From: DATGEO01 sp035310015
Lineage (GTDB): Bacteria; Chloroflexota; Dormibacteria; Dormibacterales; Dormibacteraceae
Reading direction: 5' to 3'
Assembly: GCA_035310015.1 (NCBI GenBank)
Contig: DATGEO010000171.1
Span: 1 to 55,189 of the forward strand
DNA length: 55,189 nucleotides
The position numbers and the translations under genes are program-made. Below the pieces are notes generated by a model that saw only the letters and a program-made list of their open reading frames with translations, did no database searches and was not told the DNA's origin. Below, in pieces: positions 1 to 8,412 of the stretch (position 1 is its first letter; every line of letters begins with the position of its first letter).

Positions 1-46
1 CTTGGTAAGGAAAAGGTCCCCGGTTCGAATCCGGGCGTGGGCTCCA
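1..46 (+). tRNA. tRNA-Thr (GGT), 3' part only
   Basis: The window opens inside the anticodon arm. The loop reads TTGGTAA, giving anticodon GGT (Thr). The T arm follows (stem CCCGG/CCGGG around TTCGAAT, 19-35), then the 3' acceptor strand CGTGGGC (36-42), discriminator T43 and an encoded CCA (44-46). The acceptor 5' half and D arm lie outside the window, so the identity rests on the anticodon loop. Confidence 0.9.
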
Positions 47-126
47 ACGACCATCTGACCGTGCAGGTTGCGGCCAGTTTCGCGGGCTTCCGCCAGGCGA
101 AGGCGGGCTGAGACAATGAAGTCCGC

Positions 127-855
127 TTGATCGCCAACGCAGCCTTCATCGCCACGTTCCTCGCCTCTGCCGTAGAGGCGATCGAGCTGGTCACGATCGT
201 CATCGGCGTCGGCGCGACGCGGGGCTGGCGATCGACGGTGATCGGAGCGCTCTCCGGCTTCGGAGTCCTCGCGGTCATCGTGGTGGTGGTCGGCGCCGCC
301 CTCACGGCCATCCCCATCGGACCCCTTCGCCTCGTGGTCGGCACGCTGCTGCTCGTGTTCGGCCTGCAGTGGTTCCGCAAGGGCATCGTCCGCGTCGCGG
401 CGCGCGGCTTCGCGGGCGCGCAGGGCCCGGACGTCCACGACGGCGAGCTCTGGACCGAGCCCGGCCTCGACTGGACGGCATTCGTCCTGGCATTCAAAGG
501 CGTGCTGCTGGAAGGCCTCGAGGTCGCGTTCATCGTCGTGTCGTTCGGCGCGAGCGCCAACCAGTACGGAGTCGCGGCGATCGGCGGCATCGCCGCGGTC
601 GTGGTCGTCGGCGCCGTGGGCTTCGCGATCAAGAACTCCGTGACCCGGATCCCGCGCAGCCTCCTTCAGCTCGTCGTCGGGATCATGCTCACGACCTTCG
701 GATCGTTCTGGGCGCTCGAAGGCCTTGGAGTGCGGTGGCCGTTGGGCGATGGATCGATACCCGTGCTGCTGTCCTTCTACGCCGCCACAGGGCTCGGCTA
801 TGTGCTCGTGGAGCGGCGCCGGCTGGTCGCCCTGCGCGCGGCGGCGCCGGCATGA
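127..855 (+). CDS. COG4280-like integral membrane protein (FTR1-reminiscent)
   Basis: This 242-residue protein is almost wholly hydrophobic, with about six to seven membrane segments. It contains two internally similar glutamate-rich helices: AVEAIELVTIVIG near residue 15 and LLEGLEVAFIVVSFG near residue 130. They recall the E-x-x-E helices of FTR1 iron permeases and fit the uncharacterised COG4280 family, so metal transport is only an inference. The start is a TTG without a clear ribosome-binding site; an ATG at 116 runs into a stop after four codons. The 3' end overlaps the next gene by ATGA, so the two are probably translated together. Confidence 0.75.
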   Translation: MIANAAFIATFLASAVEAIELVTIVIGVGATRGWRSTVIGALSGFGVLAVIVVVVGAALTAIPIGPLRLVVGTLLLVFGLQWFRKGIVRVAARGFAGAQGPDVHDGELWTEPGLDWTAFVLAFKGVLLEGLEVAFIVVSFGASANQYGVAAIGGIAAVVVVGAVGFAIKNSVTRIPRSLLQLVVGIMLTTFGSFWALEGLGVRWPLGDGSIPVLLSFYAATGLGYVLVERRRLVALRAAAPA

Positions 856-1079
856 GCAGGGTGCTCGACTGGATCGCCGGCTTCGGCAGGTTCTGGTACC
901 ACTTCATCGTCGGCGACGACTGGACCGTGGCCGCGGCGGTCGCGGTCGCCCTCGTCATCACCGCGGGCCTGCGAGCGGCCGGCCTCGCCGCCTGGTGGCT
1001 GCTGCCCCCGGTGGTGATCGCGGTCCTCGGCGTCAGCGTCGTCCGCGCCCGCCGCACCGCGGCTAGCGGTCGATCGTGA
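852..1079 (+). CDS. small membrane protein coupled to the COG4280-like gene
   Basis: This 75-residue protein starts at the ATG in the ATGA overlap with the upstream membrane protein. It has an amphipathic, aromatic-rich N-terminus and two hydrophobic stretches (about residues 27-40 and 46-64), ending in a basic tail. I do not recognise the family. The overlap suggests fixed stoichiometry with the preceding permease-like protein. Its last 17 bases overlap the convergent oxidoreductase gene. Confidence 0.6.
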   Translation: MSRVLDWIAGFGRFWYHFIVGDDWTVAAAVAVALVITAGLRAAGLAAWWLLPPVVIAVLGVSVVRARRTAASGRS

Positions 1080-1437
1080 CCTCGATCAGCGGGCTGTAGC
1101 GAACCATGTCCTCGACGTCGCTGCGCTTCCAGTTTCGCGCGACGTGGGGGAGGACCTCGCGGCGCTCCGCTTCGGTGTCGATGATGCGAGCCACGGCGGG
1201 CAGGTCCGCCTTCACGGGACGCTTCAGGTGGAATGTGAAGTGCGGATCCCGGTCGAGGTTCGCCAGCCAGCTGCGTCGCTTCCGCGACGGTATGCCGCTG
1301 ATGTACAGCCGGCCCCCGATGTTGTGAAACACGATTTCCAGCCGGCGCGGCCGCCCGCTCTTCCGCCCGGTCGTCGTGATGTCGACGACACCGCCATGCT
1401 TCAGCTGGTGGTCGATGGCGCTCGACTTCGTCTCCAT
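1063..1437 (-). CDS. deazaflavin (F420)-dependent nitroreductase-family oxidoreductase
   Basis: This 124-residue protein matches the DUF385/deazaflavin-dependent split-barrel family by the N-terminal segment TTGRKSGRPRRLEIVF and the following strand with S-R-K-R-R-S-W-L-A-N-L, where members bind the F420 phosphate tail. Such enzymes reduce or oxidise small molecules with cofactor F420, and their presence implies an F420-using organism. The length is typical. The gene is single and convergent with the small membrane protein gene, overlapping it by 17 bases. The substrate cannot be told from sequence. Confidence 0.8.
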   Translation of the reverse strand: METKSSAIDHQLKHGGVVDITTTGRKSGRPRRLEIVFHNIGGRLYISGIPSRKRRSWLANLDRDPHFTFHLKRPVKADLPAVARIIDTEAERREVLPHVARNWKRSDVEDMVRYSPLIEVTIDR

Positions 1438-1481
1438 CCCACGGACAATTCCGCGGGCGCCGGCGCTATTCCTTCGCGGCG

Positions 1482-1772
1482 CTAGCGCCAGGCCTTGGAG
1501 TCGAGCCCGGCCTCGAGCCAGTCGATGATCGCCGCGACCTTCTGCCAGTCGCCCGCCTTGCGAGCGTCGATCAGCTCGCGCAGCGCCTGTGGCTCGATGG
1601 CCAGGAGGGCCTCCGCGCCGGAGCTCGCGTAGCGCGTGAGCGCATGGTGCACGACGTCCTCATACGTGAGCCCGGTGGCACGGGCGAGGTTCTCGAGCGT
1701 CGGACGCGGGTCCACCAACCGCGAGAGCGCTACTGCGTCACGGAACCCCTGGTCGGGGTCGGGCTCGCCCAT
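1482..1772 (-). CDS. small helical protein, last gene of the GH2 unit
   Basis: This 96-residue soluble protein is probably all helical. The segment T-L-E-N-L-A-R-A-T-G-L-T-Y-E-D-V (residues 26-41) looks like a helix-turn-helix, followed by two acidic/hydrophobic helices ending in DWLEAGLDSKAWR. I do not recognise the family. The start is the ATG in an ATGA overlap with the upstream membrane-protein gene. Together with the GH2 gene it forms three genes joined by 4-base overlaps, suggesting one mRNA. A DNA- or protein-binding role is possible but unproven. Confidence 0.55.
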   Translation of the reverse strand: MGEPDPDQGFRDAVALSRLVDPRPTLENLARATGLTYEDVVHHALTRYASSGAEALLAIEPQALRELIDARKAGDWQKVAAIIDWLEAGLDSKAWR

Positions 1773-2245
1773 CAGGCGGCGCTGTTCGTGGACCGGCGGC
1801 GAGAGCGGCGCCGCCGCTCGCGGCCGGCCGGGGCTGGGGCGACGGCGTGTGCCGCGGCCTCGGCAGGGTCCCGGACGGGCTCGACCTCGACCTCGACGCC
1901 GCCGAGCAGGCTCCCGTAGCTGGCGCTCACCAGGCCTGCCGTCAGGGCACCCATCAAGGCCGACAGGAGCCCGAGCGCGAGGGCGCTGACGGCAATCACG
2001 AAGATCCAGTCGTCCTGCAGCGTCTCGAGGAGCCCGATGCGGTCGCCGAACGGGAGCAGCTGCTGCTGGATGCCGGTGGTGAAGCTGAGCTCCCGCGTCC
2101 ACTCCAGGGCGGCGCCGGCGCCGAAAGAGATGAGCGTGCCCACGACCGCGCCGAGGAACAGGCCGGGCACGAAGCCAGCCCACGCGCCCGTGACCAGCGC
2201 GGGCGTCAGCGCCATCGACCGGATGCGCAGGCGCTGCCGCTTCAT
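1772..2245 (-). CDS. membrane protein, middle gene of the GH2 unit
   Basis: This 157-residue protein has hydrophobic stretches near residues 15-45 (glycine-rich) and 80-115. Its cytoplasmic tail ends in a strongly basic R-E-R-R-R-R-S-R-R-R segment. No family is recognised. It overlaps the GH2 gene by 4 bases upstream and the 96-residue gene by 4 bases downstream, so all three are likely co-translated. It may hold the GH2 enzyme at the membrane or take part in handling the released sugar, but this is only inferred from context. Confidence 0.55.
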   Translation of the reverse strand: MKRQRLRIRSMALTPALVTGAWAGFVPGLFLGAVVGTLISFGAGAALEWTRELSFTTGIQQQLLPFGDRIGLLETLQDDWIFVIAVSALALGLLSALMGALTAGLVSASYGSLLGGVEVEVEPVRDPAEAAAHAVAPAPAGRERRRRSRRRSTNSAA

Positions 2246-4446
2246 GCCGGGCCCTCCAGGCGCCGCAAGCGTGTCAGCCGCAAGCGGCGCAGCCCGACAA
2301 GGAGTGCGATGAGGAGGACGAGGAGCGCGACTGGAACTGCAAGCGCAAAGGCAAGGTGCAGCACGAAATGGCTGGGCTCGGGCTGCGGGGCGGCGGCGCC
2401 CACGCCGGCGGACACGATTCGCGGCACACCGGCGGTCGGGCCGGTCTCCTCGCCGAAGCTGGCGGCCGCGAGCGCGCCCACGGGCCGCAGCGAGCCGTCC
2501 GGCCGGTACAGGCCGAACCGCTCGACCGTGATGTGGGGCACATCCGTCCAGTAGTCATCGAGCGACCACCACACCGCCGACCCGATGTATCCGCCCTTAT
2601 GGGTGTCGAAGTTGCCCCGCAGCGCCGGGTACGTCCTGCTGAAGATCAGCTGCTGGTTGCCCTCGTAGCCGTTGTCGTAGACGAATGTTCCGAACTCGAG
2701 CACCATCACCGGCTTGTGCGGGTAGGTCCGGTGCGCCGCCTGCAGCGCGCGCAGCGTGCCCGGCTCGGGTGAGCGGCCGCCGTAGAACACGCCGTAGTAG
2801 AAGGTGTAGCCGGCGACGTCGAGCGGCTCGCTGGTCGGATCGGTCGGGTCGGAGCCGTACATCGCCTGGCCGGTGAGGCGCGTGCCGTCGATGCGGCGGT
2901 CGAGGTCGCGGAGCGCCTGCATCGCGCTCGTGCGCTCGGAGCCGCCGGTCGATTCGTTGGCAAAGCCATGGAACATGACCGACGGGCGGTTGAAGTCGCG
3001 CAGCGCCATCTCTGCAAGCATCTGCTGCGCGAGCCCGCGCTGCATCACGAGATTGAAGGTTTCGGGCGTGAAGTGGTTCATCGGGATCTCTTCCCACACG
3101 GCGAGCCCGAGACGGTCGGCGAGCATGAGCAGGTCGGGATTCGCCGGCACGTGGTTGGTGCGCAGCAGGTCCGCATGGACGCCTTGCGCCTGGCGGACGA
3201 GCTTGAGCTCGTCGGCCATCGTCGGCGGCGTCCCGCCGGATGGCGCCCCATCCACCGGCGGGCTCACGTGCTCGTACTGCACGGTCACGCCCGTGAATGC
3301 GATCGGCTCACCGTTGAGCAGGAGCCGCGGCGCGGTGCTGTCGACCTGGATGCGTCGCAGCCCGAAGGTGTCGTAGTAGCTGTCGACCACCACGCCGTCG
3401 ACGGTCAGGTAAACGCCCAGGACGAACAGCGCCGGGGACTGCATGGTCCACGGCGACGCCTCCTTGAAGACGAAGCTGCCGTCGCGCACGAGCACACCGT
3501 TGCCGCCGAGCGACAGGTTGTCGATCGACATCGCGGCGATCGACCCCGCGCCATTCGGGATGAGGCTGGAGGGATCGGGGTCGGTGAGGTTGTCTCGGGT
3601 CACCGCCGCGGGCAGGACCTCCACGTTGAGCGACGCGTCCTGCACGCTCTCGGCGCTCGAGTTCTGGACGACGACGCTCACGTCGGCCGCGTCGAGGTGG
3701 GGGACCACGTCGGCGCGCACGATGTGCAGCGGGTCGCTGGCCTCCAGCCACACAGGGCCGGTGATGCCTTCGTACTCCCACCAGTCGTTGAAGTACCAGG
3801 GCAGCACGTCGAGGCGCGTGCCCTTCGGCGGGTCGTAAACGCGGATGGTCAACGTGTTGAGGCCGCCGGTGACGAGCGCCGTGCCCGGCGCGAAGGCGAA
3901 AGGCGTCACGCCGCCTTCGTGGTAGCCGAGATAGACGCCGTTGAGCCAGACGTCGGCCAGGTAGTTGACGCTCGCGAACTTCAGCGTCACCGCCAGGCCG
4001 GCCCAGTCAGGCGGCGCGGTGAACGTGTTGCGAAACCACCCGTCGGTGGGATGTCCTGACGGCGGATCGCTCACGCTTCCGGGCACGTCGACCGGCAGCC
4101 AGCCCGAATCGTCGTAGGTGGGCTTCTGCCGCCCGTTGGCCTCTTTCTCGAGCTCTCCCCGGGCGTCGCTGCGGGGCGCGAAGCTCAGCGCCTCGCTAAG
4201 CGGCTCCGACTGGAAGCGCCAGCCCGAGCGCAGGTCGAGGCGCGGTCGCGGCTCGTAGCTGAAGCCCGGCACCGGCTGTCCGGACTGCATGGCGACACGG
4301 CCGCCGTCGACGATCTGGAAGCCCAGGGTCGGCTGGAGGGCCGCAGGCGTCACGCTCGGGCCACACGCCGAAAGCGCGGCGAGGGAGAGCGATCCGATCG
4401 CAACGACGAGCCCTTTTCCGAGGCGGGGGCCCGGAAGCCAACACAC
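2242..4446 (-). CDS. glycoside hydrolase family 2 lipoprotein with C-terminal membrane anchor
   Basis: This 734-residue GH2 (beta-galactosidase/glucuronidase superfamily) enzyme starts with a signal peptide and lipobox LSAC (Cys about residue 28). It then has a jelly-roll sugar-binding domain (VWLNGVYLGYHEGG), an Ig-like domain and a TIM barrel. The acid/base Glu is in HGFANES (about residue 497) and the nucleophile Glu in VMVLEFGTF (about 583). Unusually, it also ends in a hydrophobic helix (last ~40 residues) followed by a basic tail, giving two membrane anchors. The GTG start has GGAG 5 bases upstream. It heads a three-gene overlapping unit and is divergent, by 23 bases, from a glycan synthase. 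The substrate is unknown. Confidence 0.85.
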   Translation of the reverse strand: MCWLPGPRLGKGLVVAIGSLSLAALSACGPSVTPAALQPTLGFQIVDGGRVAMQSGQPVPGFSYEPRPRLDLRSGWRFQSEPLSEALSFAPRSDARGELEKEANGRQKPTYDDSGWLPVDVPGSVSDPPSGHPTDGWFRNTFTAPPDWAGLAVTLKFASVNYLADVWLNGVYLGYHEGGVTPFAFAPGTALVTGGLNTLTIRVYDPPKGTRLDVLPWYFNDWWEYEGITGPVWLEASDPLHIVRADVVPHLDAADVSVVVQNSSAESVQDASLNVEVLPAAVTRDNLTDPDPSSLIPNGAGSIAAMSIDNLSLGGNGVLVRDGSFVFKEASPWTMQSPALFVLGVYLTVDGVVVDSYYDTFGLRRIQVDSTAPRLLLNGEPIAFTGVTVQYEHVSPPVDGAPSGGTPPTMADELKLVRQAQGVHADLLRTNHVPANPDLLMLADRLGLAVWEEIPMNHFTPETFNLVMQRGLAQQMLAEMALRDFNRPSVMFHGFANESTGGSERTSAMQALRDLDRRIDGTRLTGQAMYGSDPTDPTSEPLDVAGYTFYYGVFYGGRSPEPGTLRALQAAHRTYPHKPVMVLEFGTFVYDNGYEGNQQLIFSRTYPALRGNFDTHKGGYIGSAVWWSLDDYWTDVPHITVERFGLYRPDGSLRPVGALAAASFGEETGPTAGVPRIVSAGVGAAAPQPEPSHFVLHLAFALAVPVALLVLLIALLVGLRRLRLTRLRRLEGPA

Positions 4447-4469
4447 CTTTACTCCATTTCACCACGGGG

Positions 4470-6626
4470 ATGCAGCCGGAGGACCGCGTTTCCTTGCATG
4501 GGTCGTCCGGCCTGGTCACGCGTGCTCGCTTCCGCCTGAACGTGCTCCTTCACGCTGCGTTTTTCTTCGGCATCGTCGCCGCGGCGACCACGCTGGTGGC
4601 CCTCATACCGGGCGCCATCACCTGGCGAGCCTATGCATCGCTGCCGGTTGGAGTCGTCCTCATCGGCGCGACCGCGACCGCGGATTCGCTTCTCGGCGCG
4701 CCGGTGCAGCTGGTCAACGCACTCGCGATCGTCGCGCTCGTCGCGGTCGTTCTTTCTCGCCTGCTGCAGAGGGCATGGAGCTGGCTCGGAGCGCAGATGT
4801 TTGCGACCGCGAGCCTCGCGGCCATCGCGTACCTGGCATTCGCCGGGCAGCTGACGTACCAAAGCATCCCGAGCCCGGTCTACGTGGTCGCGTCGACTCT
4901 TCTTCTGCTGCTCGAGCTCGCCGCGCTGCTGCTGTCGGCGTCGTATCTGTTCGAGATCGTCGACTCGCTCTCGCGCCGGGCCTCTCGGCAGCATGAGCGC
5001 GACCCCAACCACCTGCCGCGCATCGCCATCCAGGTCCCGGCCTACAACGAGCCGATAGAGGTCGTCACCGAAACCCTCAACTCTCTCGCCGCCCTCGACT
5101 ATCCGAACCTCATCGTTCAGGTCGTCGACAACAACACCCCCGACGAATCCGTGTGGCGGCCGCTCGAGGACCTCTGTGAGAAGCTCGGTCCGAGGTTCCA
5201 GTTCATCCATCTCGAGAACTGGCCGGGGTACAAAGCCGGCGCCCTGAACGAGGCCAACCGCCGGCTGCCCGACGACGTCGAGGTGGTCGGCATCGTCGAC
5301 TCCGACTACGTCGTCAACCGCGACTGGCTTCGCAGCGTCGCCGGACATTTCGCGGATCCGCGAGTGGCGTTCGTGCAGACGCCGCAGAACTATCGCGATT
5401 GGGCCGACGACCAGTACCTGCGCGGCCTCTATTACAGCTACCAGTACTTCTTCGAGATCACGATGCCGTCGCGCCAGCACCGCAACGCGATCATCTTCGC
5501 GGGCACCATGGGCCTGATCCGGCTCAGCGTCCTGCGGGAGATCGGAGGCTGGAACGCCGACGTCGTCACCGAGGACGCGGAGGCGAGCCTGCGCATGCTG
5601 GCCCGCGGGTATGTAGGGGTGTACGAGCCGCGCGCCTTTGGCGCGGGCCTGATGCCGCTGAGCTTCGACGGCCTGAAGAAGCAGCGGTTCCGCTGGGCCC
5701 TCGGCGGGATGCAGATCCTCCGCCTGCACTGGCGCAGGCTGCTGCTTCCGGCGCGGGGCGACAAGCTCACGGTCGGGCAGCGCATCCACTACCTGCTCGG
5801 CAGCGTGCAGTGGTTCGGCGATCCGCTCATGACCTGCTTCACCGTCCTGCTCATCGGCACCGCGACCGCGATCGCCTTTCACCACCAGCTGCCCATCCGC
5901 ACTCTCACGGGCGTCATCCTCGGCTTGCCGATCGCCTTCCTGGTGACCGGCGTGCTGCGCGCCGTCTGGGCGATGAAGCTCAAGACGCGCTGCACGTGGC
6001 GCGACGCGATCGGCGGGATGCAGGTGTGGTTCGCGCTGAGCTGGGTGGTCACGCTGGCGTGCGTTCGTGGCCTGCTGCGGTTCCAGACCGCGTTTCTGCG
6101 CACGCCCAAGGAGAAGGACGGCGAAGCGTCGTGGTTCCAGGCGCTGCGCTCGGCGCAGGTGGAGGTCCTGCTCGCGTTCGTCGGCGTTGCGGCCGCGATC
6201 GCCATGATCGTTCGCGCGCCGACCCTCTCGAGCGCGGCCCTTTCGTTCCTGCTCGTGTTCCAGGCGTCGATCTACAGCAACGCCGCGTGGGCGAGCGCGT
6301 CCGCCGAGGGGATCCACCTCACGCCGCTGCGGCGCGCGTACCGTCGCTCGGCGCAGAACACCGGCGCCTGGCCGAGCTACGGCAACCAGCTGCTCGGGGT
6401 TCCGCTCATCGCGGCGCTCGTCGTGCTGGGCGTGGTGCTGTTCGCGTCGCTCGCCGCCCCGCCGGCGCCGGACACGACGGCTCCGAACGCGCCGCTTGCC
6501 CTGCCGAGCCCGCCCGCCAAGGCGAGCCCAACGCCATCGTCCTCGCCTTCAGCCTCGCCGTCGCCGTCTTCTTCGCCGTCGGCCTCGCCGTCGAGCAATG
6601 CCTCGGCTTCGCCCAGCCCGACCTAG
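4470..6626 (+). CDS. processive family 2 glycosyltransferase, BcsA-like, with Ser/Pro/Ala tail
   Basis: This 718-residue membrane glycosyltransferase has four or five N-terminal membrane segments, then a GT2 catalytic domain. Visible motifs are QVPAYNEP (about residue 188), DSDY (about 277, the DxD-type metal site), TED (about 366, catalytic Asp) and QRFRW (about 407), all marks of cellulose/hyaluronan-type synthases. More membrane helices follow; no PilZ domain is evident. The last 40 residues are a low-complexity Ser/Pro/Ala repeat coded by TCGCCG-type repeats (6530-6621). ATG 4470 has G-rich sequence abutting it; TTG 4494, preceded by GGAGG, is an alternative start. It probably makes a beta-glycan, and the divergent GH2 could trim it. 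Confidence 0.85.
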   Translation: MQPEDRVSLHGSSGLVTRARFRLNVLLHAAFFFGIVAAATTLVALIPGAITWRAYASLPVGVVLIGATATADSLLGAPVQLVNALAIVALVAVVLSRLLQRAWSWLGAQMFATASLAAIAYLAFAGQLTYQSIPSPVYVVASTLLLLLELAALLLSASYLFEIVDSLSRRASRQHERDPNHLPRIAIQVPAYNEPIEVVTETLNSLAALDYPNLIVQVVDNNTPDESVWRPLEDLCEKLGPRFQFIHLENWPGYKAGALNEANRRLPDDVEVVGIVDSDYVVNRDWLRSVAGHFADPRVAFVQTPQNYRDWADDQYLRGLYYSYQYFFEITMPSRQHRNAIIFAGTMGLIRLSVLREIGGWNADVVTEDAEASLRMLARGYVGVYEPRAFGAGLMPLSFDGLKKQRFRWALGGMQILRLHWRRLLLPARGDKLTVGQRIHYLLGSVQWFGDPLMTCFTVLLIGTATAIAFHHQLPIRTLTGVILGLPIAFLVTGVLRAVWAMKLKTRCTWRDAIGGMQVWFALSWVVTLACVRGLLRFQTAFLRTPKEKDGEASWFQALRSAQVEVLLAFVGVAAAIAMIVRAPTLSSAALSFLLVFQASIYSNAAWASASAEGIHLTPLRRAYRRSAQNTGAWPSYGNQLLGVPLIAALVVLGVVLFASLAAPPAPDTTAPNAPLALPSPPAKASPTPSSSPSASPSPSSSPSASPSSNASASPSPT

Positions 6627-7666
6627 CTCGCGGCGCGCCGCCCGGCGATGAGCCCCGAGTAGACCGCCTCGTAGCCCGCGGCCATGCGCGACGGCGAGAA
6701 GCGCTCGAGCACCCAGCGCCGGCATTCGGCGCGGTCGATCTCACCCAGCTTGTGGCAGGCCGCGATCAGCTCGTCCTCGGAACTGCAGAGGAAACCGTGC
6801 CGCCCGCTCTCCATCAGCTCGGGCAGCGACCCGCGCGCCATCGAGATGACCGGCGTCCCGGTCGCGAGCGCTTCGATGAATGCCAGACCGAACGGCTCGT
6901 CCCACTGGATTGGCACGATGAACCCCACCGCCCCGCCGATCACCTCGTCCTTGCCCCCGTCGTCGAGCTCCCCCGCCCACTCGACCAGTGGGTTGTCCAT
7001 GCGCGGCTTCACCTTCGACTCGTAGTAATCGCGATCCTCGTCGGGCACCTTGCCTGCGACCACGATTCGCATCTCGGCCTTGATGGCGACGTCGATCGCC
7101 AGGTGCGGCGCCTTCTCCGGGGTGAGCCGGCTGACGAACGCGAGGTATCCCTTGTCTCCCTTGCCGAGGTGGTAGATGCGTTCCAGGTCGAGGCCGTGGT
7201 GGACGGTCGCTCGCCAGTTCAGGTGCAGGTCGTCGACCGGCTTCCGCTGGGCATCGGAGATCGACACCAGCGGCCGCTCTCGAAACCTTGCCAGCACCTT
7301 GCGCTGGTCGGGCAGGTCCAGGCGACCGTGCATCGTGGTCACGAGAGGAGCCTGGTAGCGATCGCCGGCCAGCCACGGCAGGACGTCGAGGTGGGAGTGG
7401 ATGACGTCGAACTCGGCCGATCGCCCCACCATGTCCTCGATCTCGATGGCGTGAGCCGCCAGGGCATCGGCGCCGCTCTCCCAGAGGGGAGCGGGGGAGC
7501 TCGAGTGCAGCTCGGCCGACGTCTCCGAACCGGCCGCGGCGAAGAGCGTCACGTCGTGCCCGCGAGCCACAAGCTCCTGGGTGAGCGCGTGGACGATGCG
7601 CTCCGTGCCGCCATATTCACGGGGCGGCACGGGCATGAAAAGGGGTGCCAGCTGGGCGATCCTCAC
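6623..7666 (-). CDS. family 4 glycosyltransferase
   Basis: This 347-residue GT-B enzyme has the N-terminal PREYGGTERIVHALTQELV motif of GT4 sugar transferases and the C-terminal E-x7-E motif in DEPFGLAFIEALATG, which binds the nucleotide sugar. The start is GTG (the ATG one codon position earlier is out of frame and immediately stopped). It is convergent with the GT2 synthase, and the two stop codons share one CTAG. It is a retaining transferase, probably cytoplasmic or peripheral to the membrane and acting in surface glycan or glycolipid synthesis; donor and acceptor are unknown. Confidence 0.85.
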   Translation of the reverse strand: MRIAQLAPLFMPVPPREYGGTERIVHALTQELVARGHDVTLFAAAGSETSAELHSSSPAPLWESGADALAAHAIEIEDMVGRSAEFDVIHSHLDVLPWLAGDRYQAPLVTTMHGRLDLPDQRKVLARFRERPLVSISDAQRKPVDDLHLNWRATVHHGLDLERIYHLGKGDKGYLAFVSRLTPEKAPHLAIDVAIKAEMRIVVAGKVPDEDRDYYESKVKPRMDNPLVEWAGELDDGGKDEVIGGAVGFIVPIQWDEPFGLAFIEALATGTPVISMARGSLPELMESGRHGFLCSSEDELIAACHKLGEIDRAECRRWVLERFSPSRMAAGYEAVYSGLIAGRRAAS

Positions 7667-7771
7667 ATGGGGGTAACGCCGTCGGGACGCTTCCCGCCGG
7701 TACCGGGGTGTACGCGGCGGGGCAGGAAAAGGGACCGGTGAGCTGCCCTCCGTTTCAGGGTCGAGCGGCTA

Positions 7772-7885
7772 CTGTTCGGTGCTCATGATCCCTGGATGCC
7801 GTACTTCGGGGCCAAAGACGTGGACAAGGCGCACGAGAAGGCCACTGCGGCCGGCGCCAGGGAGATGCTTTCTGCCAGCGCCTGA
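7772..7885 (+). pseudogene. remnant of a VOC/glyoxalase-like domain
   Basis: An open stretch ending at TGA 7883-7885 reads D-P-W-M-P-Y-F-G-A-K-D-V-D-K-A then HEKATAAGAREML. That matches the W-x-P-Y-F-x-V-x-D-V-D-x-A...A-x-x-L-G-G-x segment of VOC-superfamily proteins. No start codon or N-terminal domain precedes it, and the usual C-terminal half is missing. It therefore looks like a decayed fragment just upstream of the 5S promoter. The match is short, so a chance resemblance remains possible. Confidence 0.45.
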
Positions 7886-7933
7886 AAAAGGCCCGGTTAA
7901 GGGCTGCTGAAGGCTTCGCGCGGCGTCAGCCGG

Positions 7934-7939
7934 TATAAT
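7934..7939 (+). promoter_or_regulatory. -10 box of the 5S rRNA promoter
   Basis: A perfect TATAAT stands 7 bases before the predicted 5' end of the 5S rRNA, the spacing expected if transcription begins at the mature or near-mature 5' end. No good TTGACA-like -35 box is visible at 16-18 bases. Confidence 0.65.
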
Positions 7940-7946
7940 CTCCGGC

Positions 7947-8064
<118 letters not shown>

Positions 8065-8071
8065 ACCTACT

Positions 8072-8113
8072 AAAGTCCCGAGGCCCGAGAGGGTCGCGGG
8101 ACTTTGGTTTTTT
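8072..8113 (+). terminator. intrinsic terminator of the 5S gene
   Basis: A 9-bp perfect stem, AAAGTCCCG (8072-8080) with CGGGACTTT (8097-8105), is followed by GG and a run of seven T. It ends 5S transcription 8 bases after the RNA. The U run favours plus-strand termination. Confidence 0.9.
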
Positions 8114-8118
8114 ACCGC

Positions 8119-8180
8119 CGAGAGCCGGCTCCCGGACGCGTGCGGGCGCGAGTGCATAGGCGAGAGCCGGCTCCCGGACG
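8119..8180. repeat. R2 intergenic element, copy A (two units)
   Basis: Two identical 20-base units, CGAGAGCCGGCTCCCGGACG, begin at 8119 and 8161, a 42-base period. The linker contains GCGAGTGCAT. A second copy of the same design is at 16362-16423, also with a 42-base period and a GTGCAT linker. It fills the gap between the 5S terminator and the 3' end of rpsU. Confidence 0.85.
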
Positions 8181-8194
8181 AAAGAAGAGGCGCC

Positions 8195-8368
8195 CTAGCG
8201 GGTGCGGCGACGCCGGGCGCGCAGGCTCTTGATCTTGCGAGCCTCCGCCGGCGGCACGTAGTGCGAACGGCGGCGCATCTCCCGCACGAGTCCCTGCTCC
8301 TGCACCTTGCGGCGGAACTCGCGCAGCGCCTGCTCGAACTCCTCGGGGTCCTTGACTACGATGCGCAC
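8195..8368 (-). CDS. rpsU: 30S ribosomal protein bS21
   Basis: This 57-residue basic protein begins VRIVVKDPEEFEQALREFRR, which carries the bS21 pattern of an acidic/hydrophobic helix followed by Arg/Lys-rich helices. It ends KIKSLRARRRRTR. bS21 sits near the 3' end of 16S rRNA in the small subunit and helps initiation. The start is the GTG at 8366-8368; a longer reading frame upstream has no bS21 similarity. bS21 is missing from most Actinobacteria, which argues for another phylum. It lies downstream of the flippase gene. Confidence 0.85.
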   Translation of the reverse strand: MRIVVKDPEEFEQALREFRRKVQEQGLVREMRRRSHYVPPAEARKIKSLRARRRRTR

Positions 8369-8412
8369 GACCGCACAAGGATACCGGAAGGGGCCACGCG
8401 AACCTAACCGCC

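Noticed and set aside
4449..6317. A 622-codon open frame on the minus strand opposite the GT2 synthase
   Set aside because: Its translation is Arg/Glu/Asp-rich without domains or hydrophobic pattern, as expected of antisense to a GC-rich gene; the plus-strand GT2 has clear catalytic motifs.
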